From an uncultured Eubacteriales bacterium (GTDB lineage Bacteria > Bacillota > Clostridia > Oscillospirales > Oscillospiraceae), in contig ONIG01000004.1 in NCBI GenBank assembly GCA_900317855.1, positions 1 to 64,000 of the forward strand: a stretch of 64,000 bases of DNA, in the 5' to 3' direction. Numbering within the stretch: the first letter of the stretch is position 1; every line of letters starts with the position of its first letter. A model generated the notes under the pieces. The model made no database searches, had not been told where the DNA came from, and saw only the letters and a list, made by a program, of their open reading frames with translations. Positions 42,838 to 52,533 of the stretch are shown piece by piece. Made by a program: the position numbers and the translations under genes.

Positions 42838-43498
42838 GGTTTTTGATGTCGCCCTCGTCGGTGAGCTTGATGGTGTTCTGCGGCACCATCTCCACCTGCG
42901 CGCTCAGCAGCTCATAGCCGTCATTCGTGAGCGCCTCGGCCACCGATGCCACATCGTCTGGATCGGTATAGACCGTGTAAACACCCTCGTCAGGCGCAAA
43001 GTCCGCCGCACCGGCTTCGAGCGCGTCCTCCATGACCTTGTCTTCCTCGAGCTCCTGATCCTCGTCATTGATGACGATGACGCCCTTCTTATCAAACGAC
43101 CACGACACGCAGCCGGTCGCACCCATGTTTCCGCCGTACTTATCAAAGTAGTGGCGCACCTCGGAGGCAGTGCGGTTGCGGTTATCGGTCATCGTCTCGA
43201 CGATGATGGCGACACCGGACGGACCGTAGCCTTCATAAGTGATGGACTCGTAGTTATCCGTGTTGCCGGAGCCGAGCGCCTTGTCGATCGTGCGCTTGAT
43301 ATTGTCATTCGGCATGTTGGCGGCTTTCGCCTTGGCGATGACAGCAGCGAGGCGGGAATTGTTATTGGGGTCGCCGCTGCCGCCCTCTTTGACGGCCACG
43401 ATCATCTCACGGGCGATCTTCGTGAACGCCTGCGCGCGCTTGGCGTCCTGCGCGCCTTTGGTTTTCTGTATATTATGCCACTTGGAATGTCCGGACAT
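42767..43498 (-). CDS. yebC: YebC/PmpR-family protein
   Basis: 243 residues: MSGHSKWHNIQKTKGAQDAKRAQAFTKI at the N-terminus, GYGPSGVAIIVETMTDNRNRTASEVRHYFDKYGGNMG in the middle. YebC proteins act in transcription or translation of polyproline-type stalling; which applies here is unknown. ATG 43498 follows AGGAG with 8 nt. The element inserted exactly at its 3' end, and the attR copy keeps the C-terminus intact. Confidence 0.96.
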   Translation of the reverse strand: MSGHSKWHNIQKTKGAQDAKRAQAFTKIAREMIVAVKEGGSGDPNNNSRLAAVIAKAKAANMPNDNIKRTIDKALGSGNTDNYESITYEGYGPSGVAIIVETMTDNRNRTASEVRHYFDKYGGNMGATGCVSWSFDKKGVIVINDEDQELEEDKVMEDALEAGAADFAPDEGVYTVYTDPDDVASVAEALTNDGYELLSAQVEMVPQNTIKLTDEGDIKNLQKMLDMFEDNEDVQNVWHNWEE

Positions 43499-43586
43499 AG
43501 TCACAACTCCTCTTGCTAAAATGCTTTGAATATTTTAGCACACTCCGGGCCGTGTGGCAAGAAAAATCCGCATATTTGCGCGAAAA

Positions 43587-45086
43587 CTACGCCTGTGTTT
43601 TGGGAATGAGGAGATATTGCGGCGGTTCGGCCATGGCGGCCTCGTCCGTGAGACCGTTCGTCTCGCGGATGAGCTGCTCGCTCGAGCAGTAGCGCTTGGC
43701 AAGCGCCCACAGGTCCTCCCCGCCCCAGCGCACGATCGTCAGCGACGGCACGGAGGCATACGGGCAGGCGCGCTCCTGCGCCGTCGCACCGGTGACCTGC
43801 CGGAAGCCGGGCTCCTGAAGCGCAGCTGTCCGCGCCGTCACCGTCACACGGATCAGAAACCCATCCGCCGTGACCGTCACCGCTGGCTCCTCCGGCTGCA
43901 CGCTCAACAGCTCCAGCCGCGCGCCGTCTGCCGCCTCGAGCGGCAGGTGCAGGCGCTTTTCCATGCAGGATACACGCTGCTCGGCATCCGTCACGAGCAG
44001 GCGGACGAGCACGTCACAGCCATCCTCCGTCAGACCGCAGACCACGGCCCGCCGAGACACGACGGTCAGCGCGCCCGCCTCGCACGCGAGTGTGCCCTCC
44101 GCCGACAGGCGCAGCGGCTCTCCCGGCTGCACGGTGCCGGCCGGCACCGTCTCGCGCTCGAGCGTGAGCTCCGCTGTGTTGCAGTAGGCGTCCGTGACGC
44201 AATCCACCTCCGCATCCGCAAGGCACACCGTCTGCGCGACGAGATGATACTCCGCCTCCAGCGCCGCGCCGTCGGCCGCGGCGCTCACGTTCAGGTAGGC
44301 CGCCGTGAGGTTGACGGTCGTGTGCAGCAGGCACGGCGATGTGTCCGCCGGGCAGTCAAGCATTTGCGAAAACTGCGTCTCGAAGGTCTCGACCGTCGGG
44401 CACATCTGTCCCTGTTGGAGGTAGGAAACCGCCGCGCATACGCGTCCCTGCAGGATCACGCGGCTGCCGACAACGCTGACATCATCGAGCAGCACCGTCT
44501 CCGTGTGGCAGAGCAGACGGTCCGCCTCCGGCTGCCCGGCCGTGAAGCGGTGCGTCTCCGAAACGGTGAACGTCTTTTCTTCCACGGACACCGGCACCTG
44601 CACACGGAGCGTTTCCGTGCGCGTGAATACCGTGCCGCCGTCGCCCTCGATGCGGTCTGTGAGCGCGAGCTCCGTCTCCCGGTAGGCGCGCAGGCACAGG
44701 CTCAGCCGCGCCGTGACACGCACCTTGCGCGAATTGACGGCGCGCGCGTCCAGCGCGGCGAGCGTACAGCGCAGCCACGGCCGCACGTCCGGCGAGAGCG
44801 TCTCGCCGCCGATGCGCACCTTCACCGGCAGCTCCACCGGGAAGCTGCGCAGCGCACCGCCCTCCTCCGCATAGACTACGTCAGCCGCGACGCTGCCCTC
44901 GATCTGCGCGCTCTTGTCCGAAAAGTCCAGATTCCAGAGGCAGAACGTGCCCTCCGTGACCACGATCGCGCCAATATCCCCCAGCGCATCGGGCACAACG
45001 GCGTCCACGCTGCAGGTCTCTTCCTCCGTGCGGTCAAACACCCGCGCGTACATCATGCGTTTCTGCTTGCCCAGTTGTAGTTCCAT
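43587..45086 (-). CDS. sipL: SipL-like spore morphogenesis protein (DUF3794 repeats + LysM)
   Basis: 499 residues. Repeated DUF3794-like beta domains in the first 420 residues (VRIGGETLSPDVRPWLRCTLAALD, VLLDDVSVVGSRVILQGRV, LTLERETVPAGTVQPGEPLRLSA) and a C-terminal LysM (TIVRWGGEDLWALAKRYCSSEQLIRETNGL). This architecture matches C. difficile SipL, the SpoIVA partner needed for coat assembly. AAGGAGC precedes ATG 45086. An ordinary DUF3794 protein is the alternative. Confidence 0.82.
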   Translation of the reverse strand: MELQLGKQKRMMYARVFDRTEEETCSVDAVVPDALGDIGAIVVTEGTFCLWNLDFSDKSAQIEGSVAADVVYAEEGGALRSFPVELPVKVRIGGETLSPDVRPWLRCTLAALDARAVNSRKVRVTARLSLCLRAYRETELALTDRIEGDGGTVFTRTETLRVQVPVSVEEKTFTVSETHRFTAGQPEADRLLCHTETVLLDDVSVVGSRVILQGRVCAAVSYLQQGQMCPTVETFETQFSQMLDCPADTSPCLLHTTVNLTAAYLNVSAAADGAALEAEYHLVAQTVCLADAEVDCVTDAYCNTAELTLERETVPAGTVQPGEPLRLSAEGTLACEAGALTVVSRRAVVCGLTEDGCDVLVRLLVTDAEQRVSCMEKRLHLPLEAADGARLELLSVQPEEPAVTVTADGFLIRVTVTARTAALQEPGFRQVTGATAQERACPYASVPSLTIVRWGGEDLWALAKRYCSSEQLIRETNGLTDEAAMAEPPQYLLIPKTQA

Positions 45087-45149
45087 AAAGATGTGCTCCT
45101 TGTCGTTTTTGTACATCCTTATGCCGGGCACGCGCCGGTTATGCTGCCA

Positions 45150-45305
45150 TCAACAGCGCAGCAGCCACACGCCTGCCGCAATGAGCGCACCGCCGAGCGC
45201 AAACCACCAGAAGCCGGCCGGCAGCACCAGCGCCAGAATGATGAACACACCGGTGACCACGCACGCGATGCCGATCCAGAAGCAAATCCCCCGCCGTCGA
45301 AACAT
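45150..45305 (-). CDS. 51-residue two-pass membrane protein
   Basis: MFRRRGICFWIG begins a short protein of two hydrophobic segments (CVVTGVFIILALVLPAG and FALGGALIAAGVWLL). Its ribosome site (GGAGGGCGG) lies in the 3' arm of a 17-bp hairpin (45306-45322 with 45347-45363). Similar small membrane proteins are uncharacterised. Confidence 0.65.
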   Translation of the reverse strand: MFRRRGICFWIGIACVVTGVFIILALVLPAGFWWFALGGALIAAGVWLLRC

Positions 45306-45363
45306 AAAGCACCGCCCTCCGCTTGCAGGTTCTCCCTACAGTGTATGCGGAGGGTGGTGCTTT
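45306..45363 (-). promoter_or_regulatory. Long hairpin sequestering the ribosome site of the 51-residue gene
   Basis: AAAGCACCGCCCTCCGC pairs with GCGGAGGGTGGTGCTTT (17 bp, one wobble). On the minus strand the hairpin follows rsgA immediately and its 3' arm carries the GGAGGG ribosome site. Confidence 0.7.
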
Positions 45364-45369
45364 GGTGCG

Positions 45370-46254
45370 TCACTTCTTCTTTTCCCAGTCGCAGACCTGA
45401 GCCGAGAGCGCGTACAGGCGCGCATAGCTCTCATGGCGCTCCGGCGCGATCTTGCCGGCTTCCACGGCGGCGAGAACGGCGCAGCCGGGCTCTTTCAGGT
45501 GCGCGCAGTCGCGAAAGCGGCACTGGCCGATGTACGGCCGGAACTCCCGGAAGGCATATTGCAGATTCTCACACGAGATAGGATCGACCATGTTCACCTC
45601 AAACGAGGCAAAGCCGGGTGTATCGGCGACAAACGTATCGTCCCCGAGCGCGTAGAGCTCGACATGGCGCGTCGTGTGCTTGCCGCGGCCGAGCCGCTCG
45701 CTGACGGCGCCGGTCGCAATGCCGAACGACGCATCAAGCGCATTGAGCAGGCTCGATTTGCCGACGCCGGAGTTGCCGGTGAAGGCGCTGGTTTTGCCGC
45801 GCAGCGTATCGCGCAGCTCGTCCAGACCGAGTCCGGTTGCCGCGCTCGTGCGCAGGACGCGAAAGCCGATGGAGCGGTAGATCTCATAGAGATGGTCCGC
45901 CGGGTCAAGGTCGCACTTATTGAGGCAGACGACCGGTTCGCAGTCCGCGTTTTCCGCAATGGCGACCACACGGTCGATCAGAAATGGGTCCGTGACCGGA
46001 TTGACGTTCGCCGCGATCATGATGAGCTGGTCAATGTTTGCCACCGCCGGGCGGATGAACGCATTGCGCCGCGGCAGAACAGTGTCAATGCGGCCCTTGC
46101 CGTGCGCGTCGAAGCTGACCTCCACGCGGTCGCCGACCAGCGGACTGCACCCGTCGTACCGGAAGCGGCCGCGGGCCTTGCACTCCACGATCTGATCGCC
46201 GGCGGCCACATAGTAAAAGCCGCTGAGCGCCTTGATGATGACACCCTGCACCAT
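45370..46254 (-). CDS. rsgA: Ribosome small subunit-dependent GTPase A
   Basis: 294 residues; 30S maturation GTPase with circularly permuted motifs: LNKCDLDP (G4), then GNSGVGKSSLLN (G1) and DTPGF (G3). N-terminal OB fold, C-terminal zinc site (C...CRFRDCAH...C). Preceded by the PASTA kinase gene. Confidence 0.96.
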   Translation of the reverse strand: MVQGVIIKALSGFYYVAAGDQIVECKARGRFRYDGCSPLVGDRVEVSFDAHGKGRIDTVLPRRNAFIRPAVANIDQLIMIAANVNPVTDPFLIDRVVAIAENADCEPVVCLNKCDLDPADHLYEIYRSIGFRVLRTSAATGLGLDELRDTLRGKTSAFTGNSGVGKSSLLNALDASFGIATGAVSERLGRGKHTTRHVELYALGDDTFVADTPGFASFEVNMVDPISCENLQYAFREFRPYIGQCRFRDCAHLKEPGCAVLAAVEAGKIAPERHESYARLYALSAQVCDWEKKK

Positions 46255-46278
46255 AAGTGTTGTTGCTCCTTTATCTCT

Positions 46279-47967
46279 TTACGGTTTTGCCGGCCCGTCG
46301 GAGACCCAGATATAGACCTTGCTGTACTCCGTGAGCTGTGTGTTGGCCGGTGCGCTCTGCTTGAAGACCGTGCCCTGCTTGGCGTCGTTGGCCTCTTTAT
46401 ACGTGCCGCCGTAGCACAGGCCGCTGCTCTCGATGCGCGCGATAGCGGCCGACTCCGTCAGCTCCGACAGATCGGGCACCGTGACCGGGCGCAGCTCGGG
46501 GCCGCCGCTGACGATCAGCTTCACGCTGGAACCGGCGGCCGCCTTTTCGCCGGGCGCGGGCTCGCAGCTGATGACATACTTCGCCGTCACATCCTTCGAG
46601 GCCTGAAACTCCGTCGTGACCGTAAAGCCGGACTTTTCGAGTGCGGCCGTCGCCTCCTCGTAGTCTTTATTGATCACATACGGCACATCGGTCATGACGA
46701 CGCCGGTGCTGACGGTGAGCTGCACGTTGATGCCGTCCGAGACGCGCATGCGGCTCTTGCCCGCCACCGGGTCCTGCTCAATAATCACGCCGTCCGGCAC
46801 ATCGGGATTGACCGTGTACACGACCGTGAAATGATAGTCGGCATACTGCTTATCATTGACGACTGCCTCGTAGGACTTGCCGGTAAAGTCCGGCACGTCC
46901 ACGCGCTCGGCCGTGCGGAACAGATCCTCAAGCCAGAAATTCCAAAGGAACACAAACAGCAAAATGGCAAAGACGCCGACCGAGAAAATGCCCGTGAAAT
47001 AACTCACGCGCTTGGCCCGCTTGCGCCGGCGCTGGTACGCCTCTTCCGTCAGATCCTGACCGACACCGAAAAAGGAGTCCTTTTTCTCCGCGCTCTCCCG
47101 GCGCCGCTCGGCGAGCGGGCGCTGCTGGTTGAGGTGTTTTTTGCAGGCGTTGAGCGCTTTGAGCATCTCCCCCGCCGACTGATAGCGTTTGCGCAGATCC
47201 GGCTCCATGGCGCGGAGCGTGATGCGCTCGAGCTCCTCGGGAATGTCGCTGTTCCACTCCCGCGGCGGCTTGGCGCTGCCGGCGATGTGCATGAGCGCAA
47301 TCTCCTCCGGAGTGTCCGCGTCATACGGCAGGTGGCCCGTGAGCATCTCATAGAGCACGACACCAAGAGAATACAGGTCGCTGCGTGCGTCGGCATTGAG
47401 GCCCTTGGCCTGCTCGGGTGCGATATAGTGCACGGAGCCGATGGCCTGCCCGCTGCGCTCCTCGTGGATATTCTCGAGCGCGGCGATGCCGAAATCAGCG
47501 ACCTTGACCATGTCGTCGTTCGTGATCATGATGTTCTGCGGCTTGATATCCCGATGGACGATGCCGTGGGCGTGCGCGTGCTGCAGCGCCTTACAGATCT
47601 GCGTGGCGTAGTGCAGCGCCTCCGTGGCGCTGAATACGCCGTGCTCTGCCATGCGCTGCTTGAGTGTCTCGCCCTCGATGAGCTCCATGACGATATACTC
47701 CGTCTCGCCGCTGTGGCCGACATCGTAGACCGAGACGATATTCGGCTGCGAGAGCATGGCGACCGCGTGCGCCTCCGCCTGGAAGCGGTTTTTCAGCTCG
47801 GCGTCCGCCGCCATCTCATCGCGCAGGATCTTGACGGCAACATAGCGATGCAGCTTATGGCACATGGCCTTGTAAACGACCGACATGCCGCCGCTGCCGA
47901 TGATCTCCAGGATCTCATAGCGGTCATCGAGCATCTGACCGATATAGCGATTCATTGATTGTTCCAT
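46279..47967 (-). CDS. prkC: PASTA-domain Ser/Thr protein kinase
   Basis: 562 residues. N-terminal Hanks-type kinase (VAVKILRDEM, IVHRDIKPQNIM, VADFGIA), a membrane segment near residue 330 (FTGIFSVGVFAILLFVF), then three extracellular PASTA domains that sense peptidoglycan fragments. Regulates cell-wall growth and, in spore formers, germination. Start ATG 47967 has GGGGG upstream. Coexpressed with its phosphatase. Confidence 0.96.
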   Translation of the reverse strand: MEQSMNRYIGQMLDDRYEILEIIGSGGMSVVYKAMCHKLHRYVAVKILRDEMAADAELKNRFQAEAHAVAMLSQPNIVSVYDVGHSGETEYIVMELIEGETLKQRMAEHGVFSATEALHYATQICKALQHAHAHGIVHRDIKPQNIMITNDDMVKVADFGIAALENIHEERSGQAIGSVHYIAPEQAKGLNADARSDLYSLGVVLYEMLTGHLPYDADTPEEIALMHIAGSAKPPREWNSDIPEELERITLRAMEPDLRKRYQSAGEMLKALNACKKHLNQQRPLAERRRESAEKKDSFFGVGQDLTEEAYQRRRKRAKRVSYFTGIFSVGVFAILLFVFLWNFWLEDLFRTAERVDVPDFTGKSYEAVVNDKQYADYHFTVVYTVNPDVPDGVIIEQDPVAGKSRMRVSDGINVQLTVSTGVVMTDVPYVINKDYEEATAALEKSGFTVTTEFQASKDVTAKYVISCEPAPGEKAAAGSSVKLIVSGGPELRPVTVPDLSELTESAAIARIESSGLCYGGTYKEANDAKQGTVFKQSAPANTQLTEYSKVYIWVSDGPAKP

Positions 47968-47991
47968 AGTAATCCCCCAAGTGTTGCGCTT

Positions 47992-48717
47992 TCAGCGGAA
48001 AAGAACCAGCGCGGTCACATTGTCGCGCGCGCCGCGTGCCAGCGCCGCCGCGATCAGGCGGCTGCAGATCTGCTTTGCGTCCCGCGAGCTGCGGCAAAAA
48101 TCATGCATCTGGACATCTGACAGCGTGTTGGACAGTCCATCCGTGCACAGCAGCAGCCGCGCCCCGAGCGGAAACGGCAGCGTGCGGCAGTCCGGCTCCA
48201 CCTTCGGCCCGACACCGACAGCGCGCGTGATCACGTTCCGGCGCGGGTGGCGGTGCGCCTGCTCCGGCAGCACCTGGCCGCTCGCGACCAGCTCCTGCAC
48301 GAGCGAGTGATCCGTCGTCAGCTGCTGCATCCGGCGCAGGCAGGCCAGATACGCGCGGCTGTCACCGACATGCAGCACCGTCAGCCGGCCGTGCCGCACA
48401 CAGGCAGCAACGATCGTCGTGCCCATGCCGTGCAGATCCGGGTCTGCGCACGCGCGGTCATAGACGGCGCGGTTGGCCGCATCGCAGGCATGGCGCATGG
48501 CGGGCTCGACCGCGATGCCCGCTTGCATTTCGCGGCGAAAATCCGCCAGAAACGTGGATGCTGCCAGATCGCTCGCGAGCTTTCCCCCGGCGGCACCGCC
48601 CATCCCGTCGCAGACGACGGCGATGGTGCAGCCTTTGCGCCGGATGTGCGCACAGGCGGCGCGATCCTGATTCTCCTTGCGGACGGTTCCTTTGTCCGAC
48701 TGTGCAAAGCAGTTCAT
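47992..48717 (-). CDS. prpC: PP2C-type protein phosphatase
   Basis: 241 residues. QSDKGTVRKENQDRA, VCDGMGGAAGG, LHVGDSRAYL and the C-terminal RGARDNVTALVL are the PPM metal-binding motifs. Reverses the adjacent kinase. ATG 48717 follows GGGGGAG. Confidence 0.94.
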   Translation of the reverse strand: MNCFAQSDKGTVRKENQDRAACAHIRRKGCTIAVVCDGMGGAAGGKLASDLAASTFLADFRREMQAGIAVEPAMRHACDAANRAVYDRACADPDLHGMGTTIVAACVRHGRLTVLHVGDSRAYLACLRRMQQLTTDHSLVQELVASGQVLPEQAHRHPRRNVITRAVGVGPKVEPDCRTLPFPLGARLLLCTDGLSNTLSDVQMHDFCRSSRDAKQICSRLIAAALARGARDNVTALVLFR

Positions 48718-48730
48718 GGGTTCTCCCCCT

Positions 48731-49762
48731 TCAGGCGCGGTGATCGGCGACCTTCTTGCGCAGCTGGCCGCACGAAGCGTCCACATCACTGCCGAGCTTG
48801 CGGCGCACGGTCACGTTCACGCCCGCCTGCTCCAGAATGTGCATGAATGTCTTAAGATGCTCCGGCGTGGACGGCCGGAACGCGCGCTCTTCCACGTGGT
48901 TGAGCGGGATAAGGTTCACGTGCGCGCAGACGCGCCGCGCGTGTTTGGCCAGCAGTCTGGCATGCTCCGGCGTGTCGTTCACGCCGTCGATCATGGCATA
49001 TTCAAACGAAATGCGCCGGCCAGTCGCTTCATAATACCGGGCGCAGGCGTCAATGAGCGCTGCCACGCCGCGGCCGTGGTTGGCCGGCATGATCTTCGAG
49101 CGGGTAGCATCGTCCGGCGCATGCAGAGAGACCGACAGCGTCAGCTGCAGGTCGCGCGCCGCCAGATCGTCAAAGCGCTCGATGAGGCCGCACGTGGACA
49201 ACGAAATATGCCGCATGCCGATGTTTTCTCCATCCGGGTGGTTGACCAGCTCAAGAAAGCGCATAACGTTGTCAAAGTTATCGAGCGGCTCACCGATGCC
49301 CATGAGGACGATGTTGGAGATCTTGCTGCCGGACTCCCGCTCGGAATAGAGCACCTCATCGAGCATTTCCGACGGCTCGAGGTTGCGGATCAGGCCGCCG
49401 ATTGTGGACGCGCAGAACGCGCACCCCTGCCGGCAGCCGACCTGCGAGGAGATGCAGACCGTGTTGCCGTGCTTATAGTGCATGACGACAGTCTCGACGG
49501 CGTTGCCGTCGCCGAGCTGCCAGAGATATTTGATCGTCCCGTCAATGGCCGACACCTGCTTGCGCAGCATCTCGAGCTTTGAGATATAAAAGCGCTCCGA
49601 GAGTGCGGCGCGCAGGTCCTTGGACAGGTTCGTCATCTCGTCAAACGACGTCACACCGCGCGCGAGCCATTGAAAGATCTGCTTGGCGCGGTATTTCGGC
49701 TGCCCCATTTCGGCGAGGGCCGCCGCGATCTCCTCGGGGAGCATGGCTTTGATGTCTCTCAT
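48731..49762 (-). CDS. rlmN: Dual-specificity 23S rRNA A2503 / tRNA A37 methyltransferase
   Basis: 343 residues, radical SAM. GCRQGCAFCAS is the CxxxCxxC cluster motif; the C-terminal DASCGQLR carries the methyl-accepting Cys. Overlaps rsmB by 4 nt. Confidence 0.96.
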   Translation of the reverse strand: MRDIKAMLPEEIAAALAEMGQPKYRAKQIFQWLARGVTSFDEMTNLSKDLRAALSERFYISKLEMLRKQVSAIDGTIKYLWQLGDGNAVETVVMHYKHGNTVCISSQVGCRQGCAFCASTIGGLIRNLEPSEMLDEVLYSERESGSKISNIVLMGIGEPLDNFDNVMRFLELVNHPDGENIGMRHISLSTCGLIERFDDLAARDLQLTLSVSLHAPDDATRSKIMPANHGRGVAALIDACARYYEATGRRISFEYAMIDGVNDTPEHARLLAKHARRVCAHVNLIPLNHVEERAFRPSTPEHLKTFMHILEQAGVNVTVRRKLGSDVDASCGQLRKKVADHRA

Positions 49763-51087
49763 TCGTGTCTCCTCAGCTTACAAACAAAAAATCCGTCCGT
49801 GCCGTGTTCCTGCGGCCAGAAGGTGAACATACCGTCGGGTGCGTCCGCGCCCGGGAGCGGTAGCGAAAACGCCTCCGGTGAAAACTCCGGATGTGTACGC
49901 AGAAAGCCGCGCACCACATCCTCGTTCTCCCGCGTGAGCACCGTGCACGTGGAATATACCAGCACGCCGCCGGGCTTCACGCACGGCGCCAGACCGGCGA
50001 GAATATCCCGCTGGATACCCGGCAGACGCTCGAGCTCTGCCAGATCCTTGAAGCGGATCTCCGGCTTCTTGCGGATGACGCCCAGTCCGGAGCACGGCAC
50101 ATCGGCCAGCACTATGTCCATCGCTCCGGTCAGATCCGCGTCCGGGCGGCGGGCGTCCATCGTGCGCGTCGAAATGCACGTCAGCCCCAGCCGCTCAGCG
50201 CCGGCGCGGATACGCTTCCATTTATTCTCGTGAATATCGCAGGAAATCATACATCCCTGATCGCGCATCTGCACGGCAGCAGCGAAACTTTTGCCGCCGG
50301 GGGCGGCGCAGGCATCGAGCACGCGCATGCCCGGCTGCGCGCCGGAGACGAGCGCCGCGCAGTGCGCGGCCGCATCCTGCACATAAAACCAGCCGTCAGC
50401 AAAGGCGCGCACGGCCGCCAGATTGCCGCCGCGGCACAACAGCGCGTCCGGAAGCCACGGGTGCGGCTCGGTCGAAATGCCGTCCGCGCGCAGGGATGCA
50501 GCCAGGGCATCCGCCGTCGTTTTCATCGTGTTCACCTGCAGGCAGGCCGGTGCATCGGCATTGTTCGCCGCCAGCGCCCGCTCGGCAAACGCATAGCCGT
50601 GCGCGTCGATATACCGCTGTGCCAGCCAGCGCGGGTGGCTGTAGCGCACGGCAAGATAGTCCGCCGTGCCCGCGCCCGGAATCTCCGGCAGCGAATCCCG
50701 ATGCTCCACCACGCGGCGCAGCACCGCATTGACCAGGCCCGACGCGCGCGCACAGCCGCCCCTGCGGCAGAGCGCGACCGCCTCGTTCACGGCGGCGCGC
50801 GGCGGGACTTTATCCAGCAGCACGATCTGATAGGCCGACAGCCGCAGCAGGTCGAGCACCTTCGGCTCGAGCTTTTGCAGCGGCGTCGTGCAGTAGGCGG
50901 AAAGGTAATGATCCAACAGGGTCAGATTTTGCAGCGTGCCGTAACAAATGCGCGCTGCGAGCGCGGCGTCGCGCGGCTCCAGCTGCGCATTTTGCAGAAC
51001 GGCATTGAGCGCAGCGTCCGACCATGCGCCGTTTTTGCGCCAGCGCTGCAGCGCGGTCCAGGCAGCTTCCCGGGCAGTCATAGCCAT
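49759..51087 (-). CDS. rsmB: 16S rRNA (cytosine967-C5)-methyltransferase
   Basis: 442 residues: N-terminal NusB-like RNA-binding domain, then the methyltransferase domain with VLDACAAPGGKSFA (SAM), DVPCSGLGVIRKKPEIRF and YSTCTVLTREN with the catalytic Cys. Confidence 0.95.
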   Translation of the reverse strand: MAMTAREAAWTALQRWRKNGAWSDAALNAVLQNAQLEPRDAALAARICYGTLQNLTLLDHYLSAYCTTPLQKLEPKVLDLLRLSAYQIVLLDKVPPRAAVNEAVALCRRGGCARASGLVNAVLRRVVEHRDSLPEIPGAGTADYLAVRYSHPRWLAQRYIDAHGYAFAERALAANNADAPACLQVNTMKTTADALAASLRADGISTEPHPWLPDALLCRGGNLAAVRAFADGWFYVQDAAAHCAALVSGAQPGMRVLDACAAPGGKSFAAAVQMRDQGCMISCDIHENKWKRIRAGAERLGLTCISTRTMDARRPDADLTGAMDIVLADVPCSGLGVIRKKPEIRFKDLAELERLPGIQRDILAGLAPCVKPGGVLVYSTCTVLTRENEDVVRGFLRTHPEFSPEAFSLPLPGADAPDGMFTFWPQEHGTDGFFVCKLRRHE

Positions 51088-51089
51088 AG

Positions 51090-52013
51090 TCAGTCCTCAA
51101 CGGGCAGCGTGTGCCCGAGCAGATAGTCGGCTGCCGACATACGCTTTTTTCCCGGCGCCTGCAGCTGCGTGATACGCACCGTCTGCCCACCGGCGCAGGC
51201 GATCGTGACGCCGTCCTTCCCGGTGGCTACGATGGTTCCGGGCGTTTTGTGCGTCGTTCGCTCGGAGTAATCCGCCGCATGAATTTTGAACGTCTGCCCG
51301 CCAAGCTCCGCCGTTGCGACGGGCCAAGGCTCCAGACCACAGATATGCTTGATGATGGCACGCGGGCTCTGATTCCAGTCGATGGGGGAATCGTCGCGCG
51401 TGAGCGGACGAGTGTAGGTTGCCTGACTGTGATCCTGCGGCGTGCGCGGCGCGGTGCCGGCCTCGATATCGCGCAGCGTGCGCACAAGGAGGTCCGCCCC
51501 CATGACAGCCAGCCGGTCGAAGAGCGCTCCGGCAGTCTCAAATTCGCCGACCGGCGTCTGCTCTGCATAGATCACGTCACCGGTATCCATTTCGCGGTCG
51601 AGATACATGGTCGAAACGCCGGTCACGGCATCGCCATTGAGCACCGCCCATTGGATCGGCGCAGCGCCGCGGTACTTCGGCAGCAGCGAGCCATGGACAT
51701 TGACCGCGCCATAAGGTGCCGCTGCGAGCAGATCATCCGGCAGGATGCGGCCATAGGCCACAACGACGAGAATGTCCGGCCGCAGGCGATTCAGATCGGC
51801 CAGCGCCGTGCCATCGCGCATCTTTGCCGGCTGAAACACCGGTAAGCCGGCCGCGAGTGCGATCTCCTTGACCGGGCTCGGCTGGAGCTTCATGCCGCGG
51901 TTTTTCGGCTTGTCCGGCTGCGTGAACACGCCGACCACGTCAAACCGCTCATCAAGCAGACGCTGCAGGGACACGGCCGCAAAATCCGGCGTGCCCATAA
52001 ACACGATGCGCAT
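51090..52013 (-). CDS. fmt: Methionyl-tRNA formyltransferase
   Basis: 307 residues. MRIVFMGTPDFAA, VVAYGRILP, NVHGSLLPKYRGAAPIQWA and the C-terminal OB region are diagnostic. Formylates initiator Met-tRNA. Placed between def and rsmB as in many Firmicutes. Start ATG 52013 (the longer frame extends into def). Confidence 0.96.
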   Translation of the reverse strand: MRIVFMGTPDFAAVSLQRLLDERFDVVGVFTQPDKPKNRGMKLQPSPVKEIALAAGLPVFQPAKMRDGTALADLNRLRPDILVVVAYGRILPDDLLAAAPYGAVNVHGSLLPKYRGAAPIQWAVLNGDAVTGVSTMYLDREMDTGDVIYAEQTPVGEFETAGALFDRLAVMGADLLVRTLRDIEAGTAPRTPQDHSQATYTRPLTRDDSPIDWNQSPRAIIKHICGLEPWPVATAELGGQTFKIHAADYSERTTHKTPGTIVATGKDGVTIACAGGQTVRITQLQAPGKKRMSAADYLLGHTLPVED

Positions 52014-52018
52014 GCGCC

Positions 52019-52519
52019 TCACCCCTTCGCCTGCTGCTCGAGCTCCTCGGGAGAGAGCATCCGGATGGCCTTGTCGATGAACAGAACACCGTCGAGATGG
52101 TCGATCTCGTGGCAGAAGGCGCGCGCCGTCAGGCCGCGGCCCTCGACCTCGAACCACTCGCCGTGGCGATCCTGCGCGCGGACCTTCACGTAGTCCGGGC
52201 GCTGGACAACACCGAACTCGTTCGGGATACTCAGGCAGCCCTCGGCACCGGTCTGCTCCCCGGCCGTCTCCACAATGACGGGGTTGATGAGCTCGATCAT
52301 ATACTCCTCTTCGTCGTCCGGGACGTTCGTCTCGAGCACGATGACGGCGCGGCGCAGCACGCCGACCTGCGGCGCGGCGAGACCGACGCCGTTGGACTCC
52401 GCCAGTGTCTGGCGCATATCGTCGAGCAGCATGTGCAGCCGGGGGTTAAAATCCTTGACCTCGTGGCAGTGCTTGCGCAGCTGCGGGTCACCGTTTTTGA
52501 GAATCATTCTTGTAGCCAT
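52019..52519 (-). CDS. def: Peptide deformylase
   Basis: 166 residues. GVGLAAPQVG, EGCLSIPN and HEIDHLDGVLF are the three metal-binding motifs. Partner of Fmt. Confidence 0.97.
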   Translation of the reverse strand: MATRMILKNGDPQLRKHCHEVKDFNPRLHMLLDDMRQTLAESNGVGLAAPQVGVLRRAVIVLETNVPDDEEEYMIELINPVIVETAGEQTGAEGCLSIPNEFGVVQRPDYVKVRAQDRHGEWFEVEGRGLTARAFCHEIDHLDGVLFIDKAIRMLSPEELEQQAKG

Positions 52520-52533
52520 AGTGTATCTCTCCT

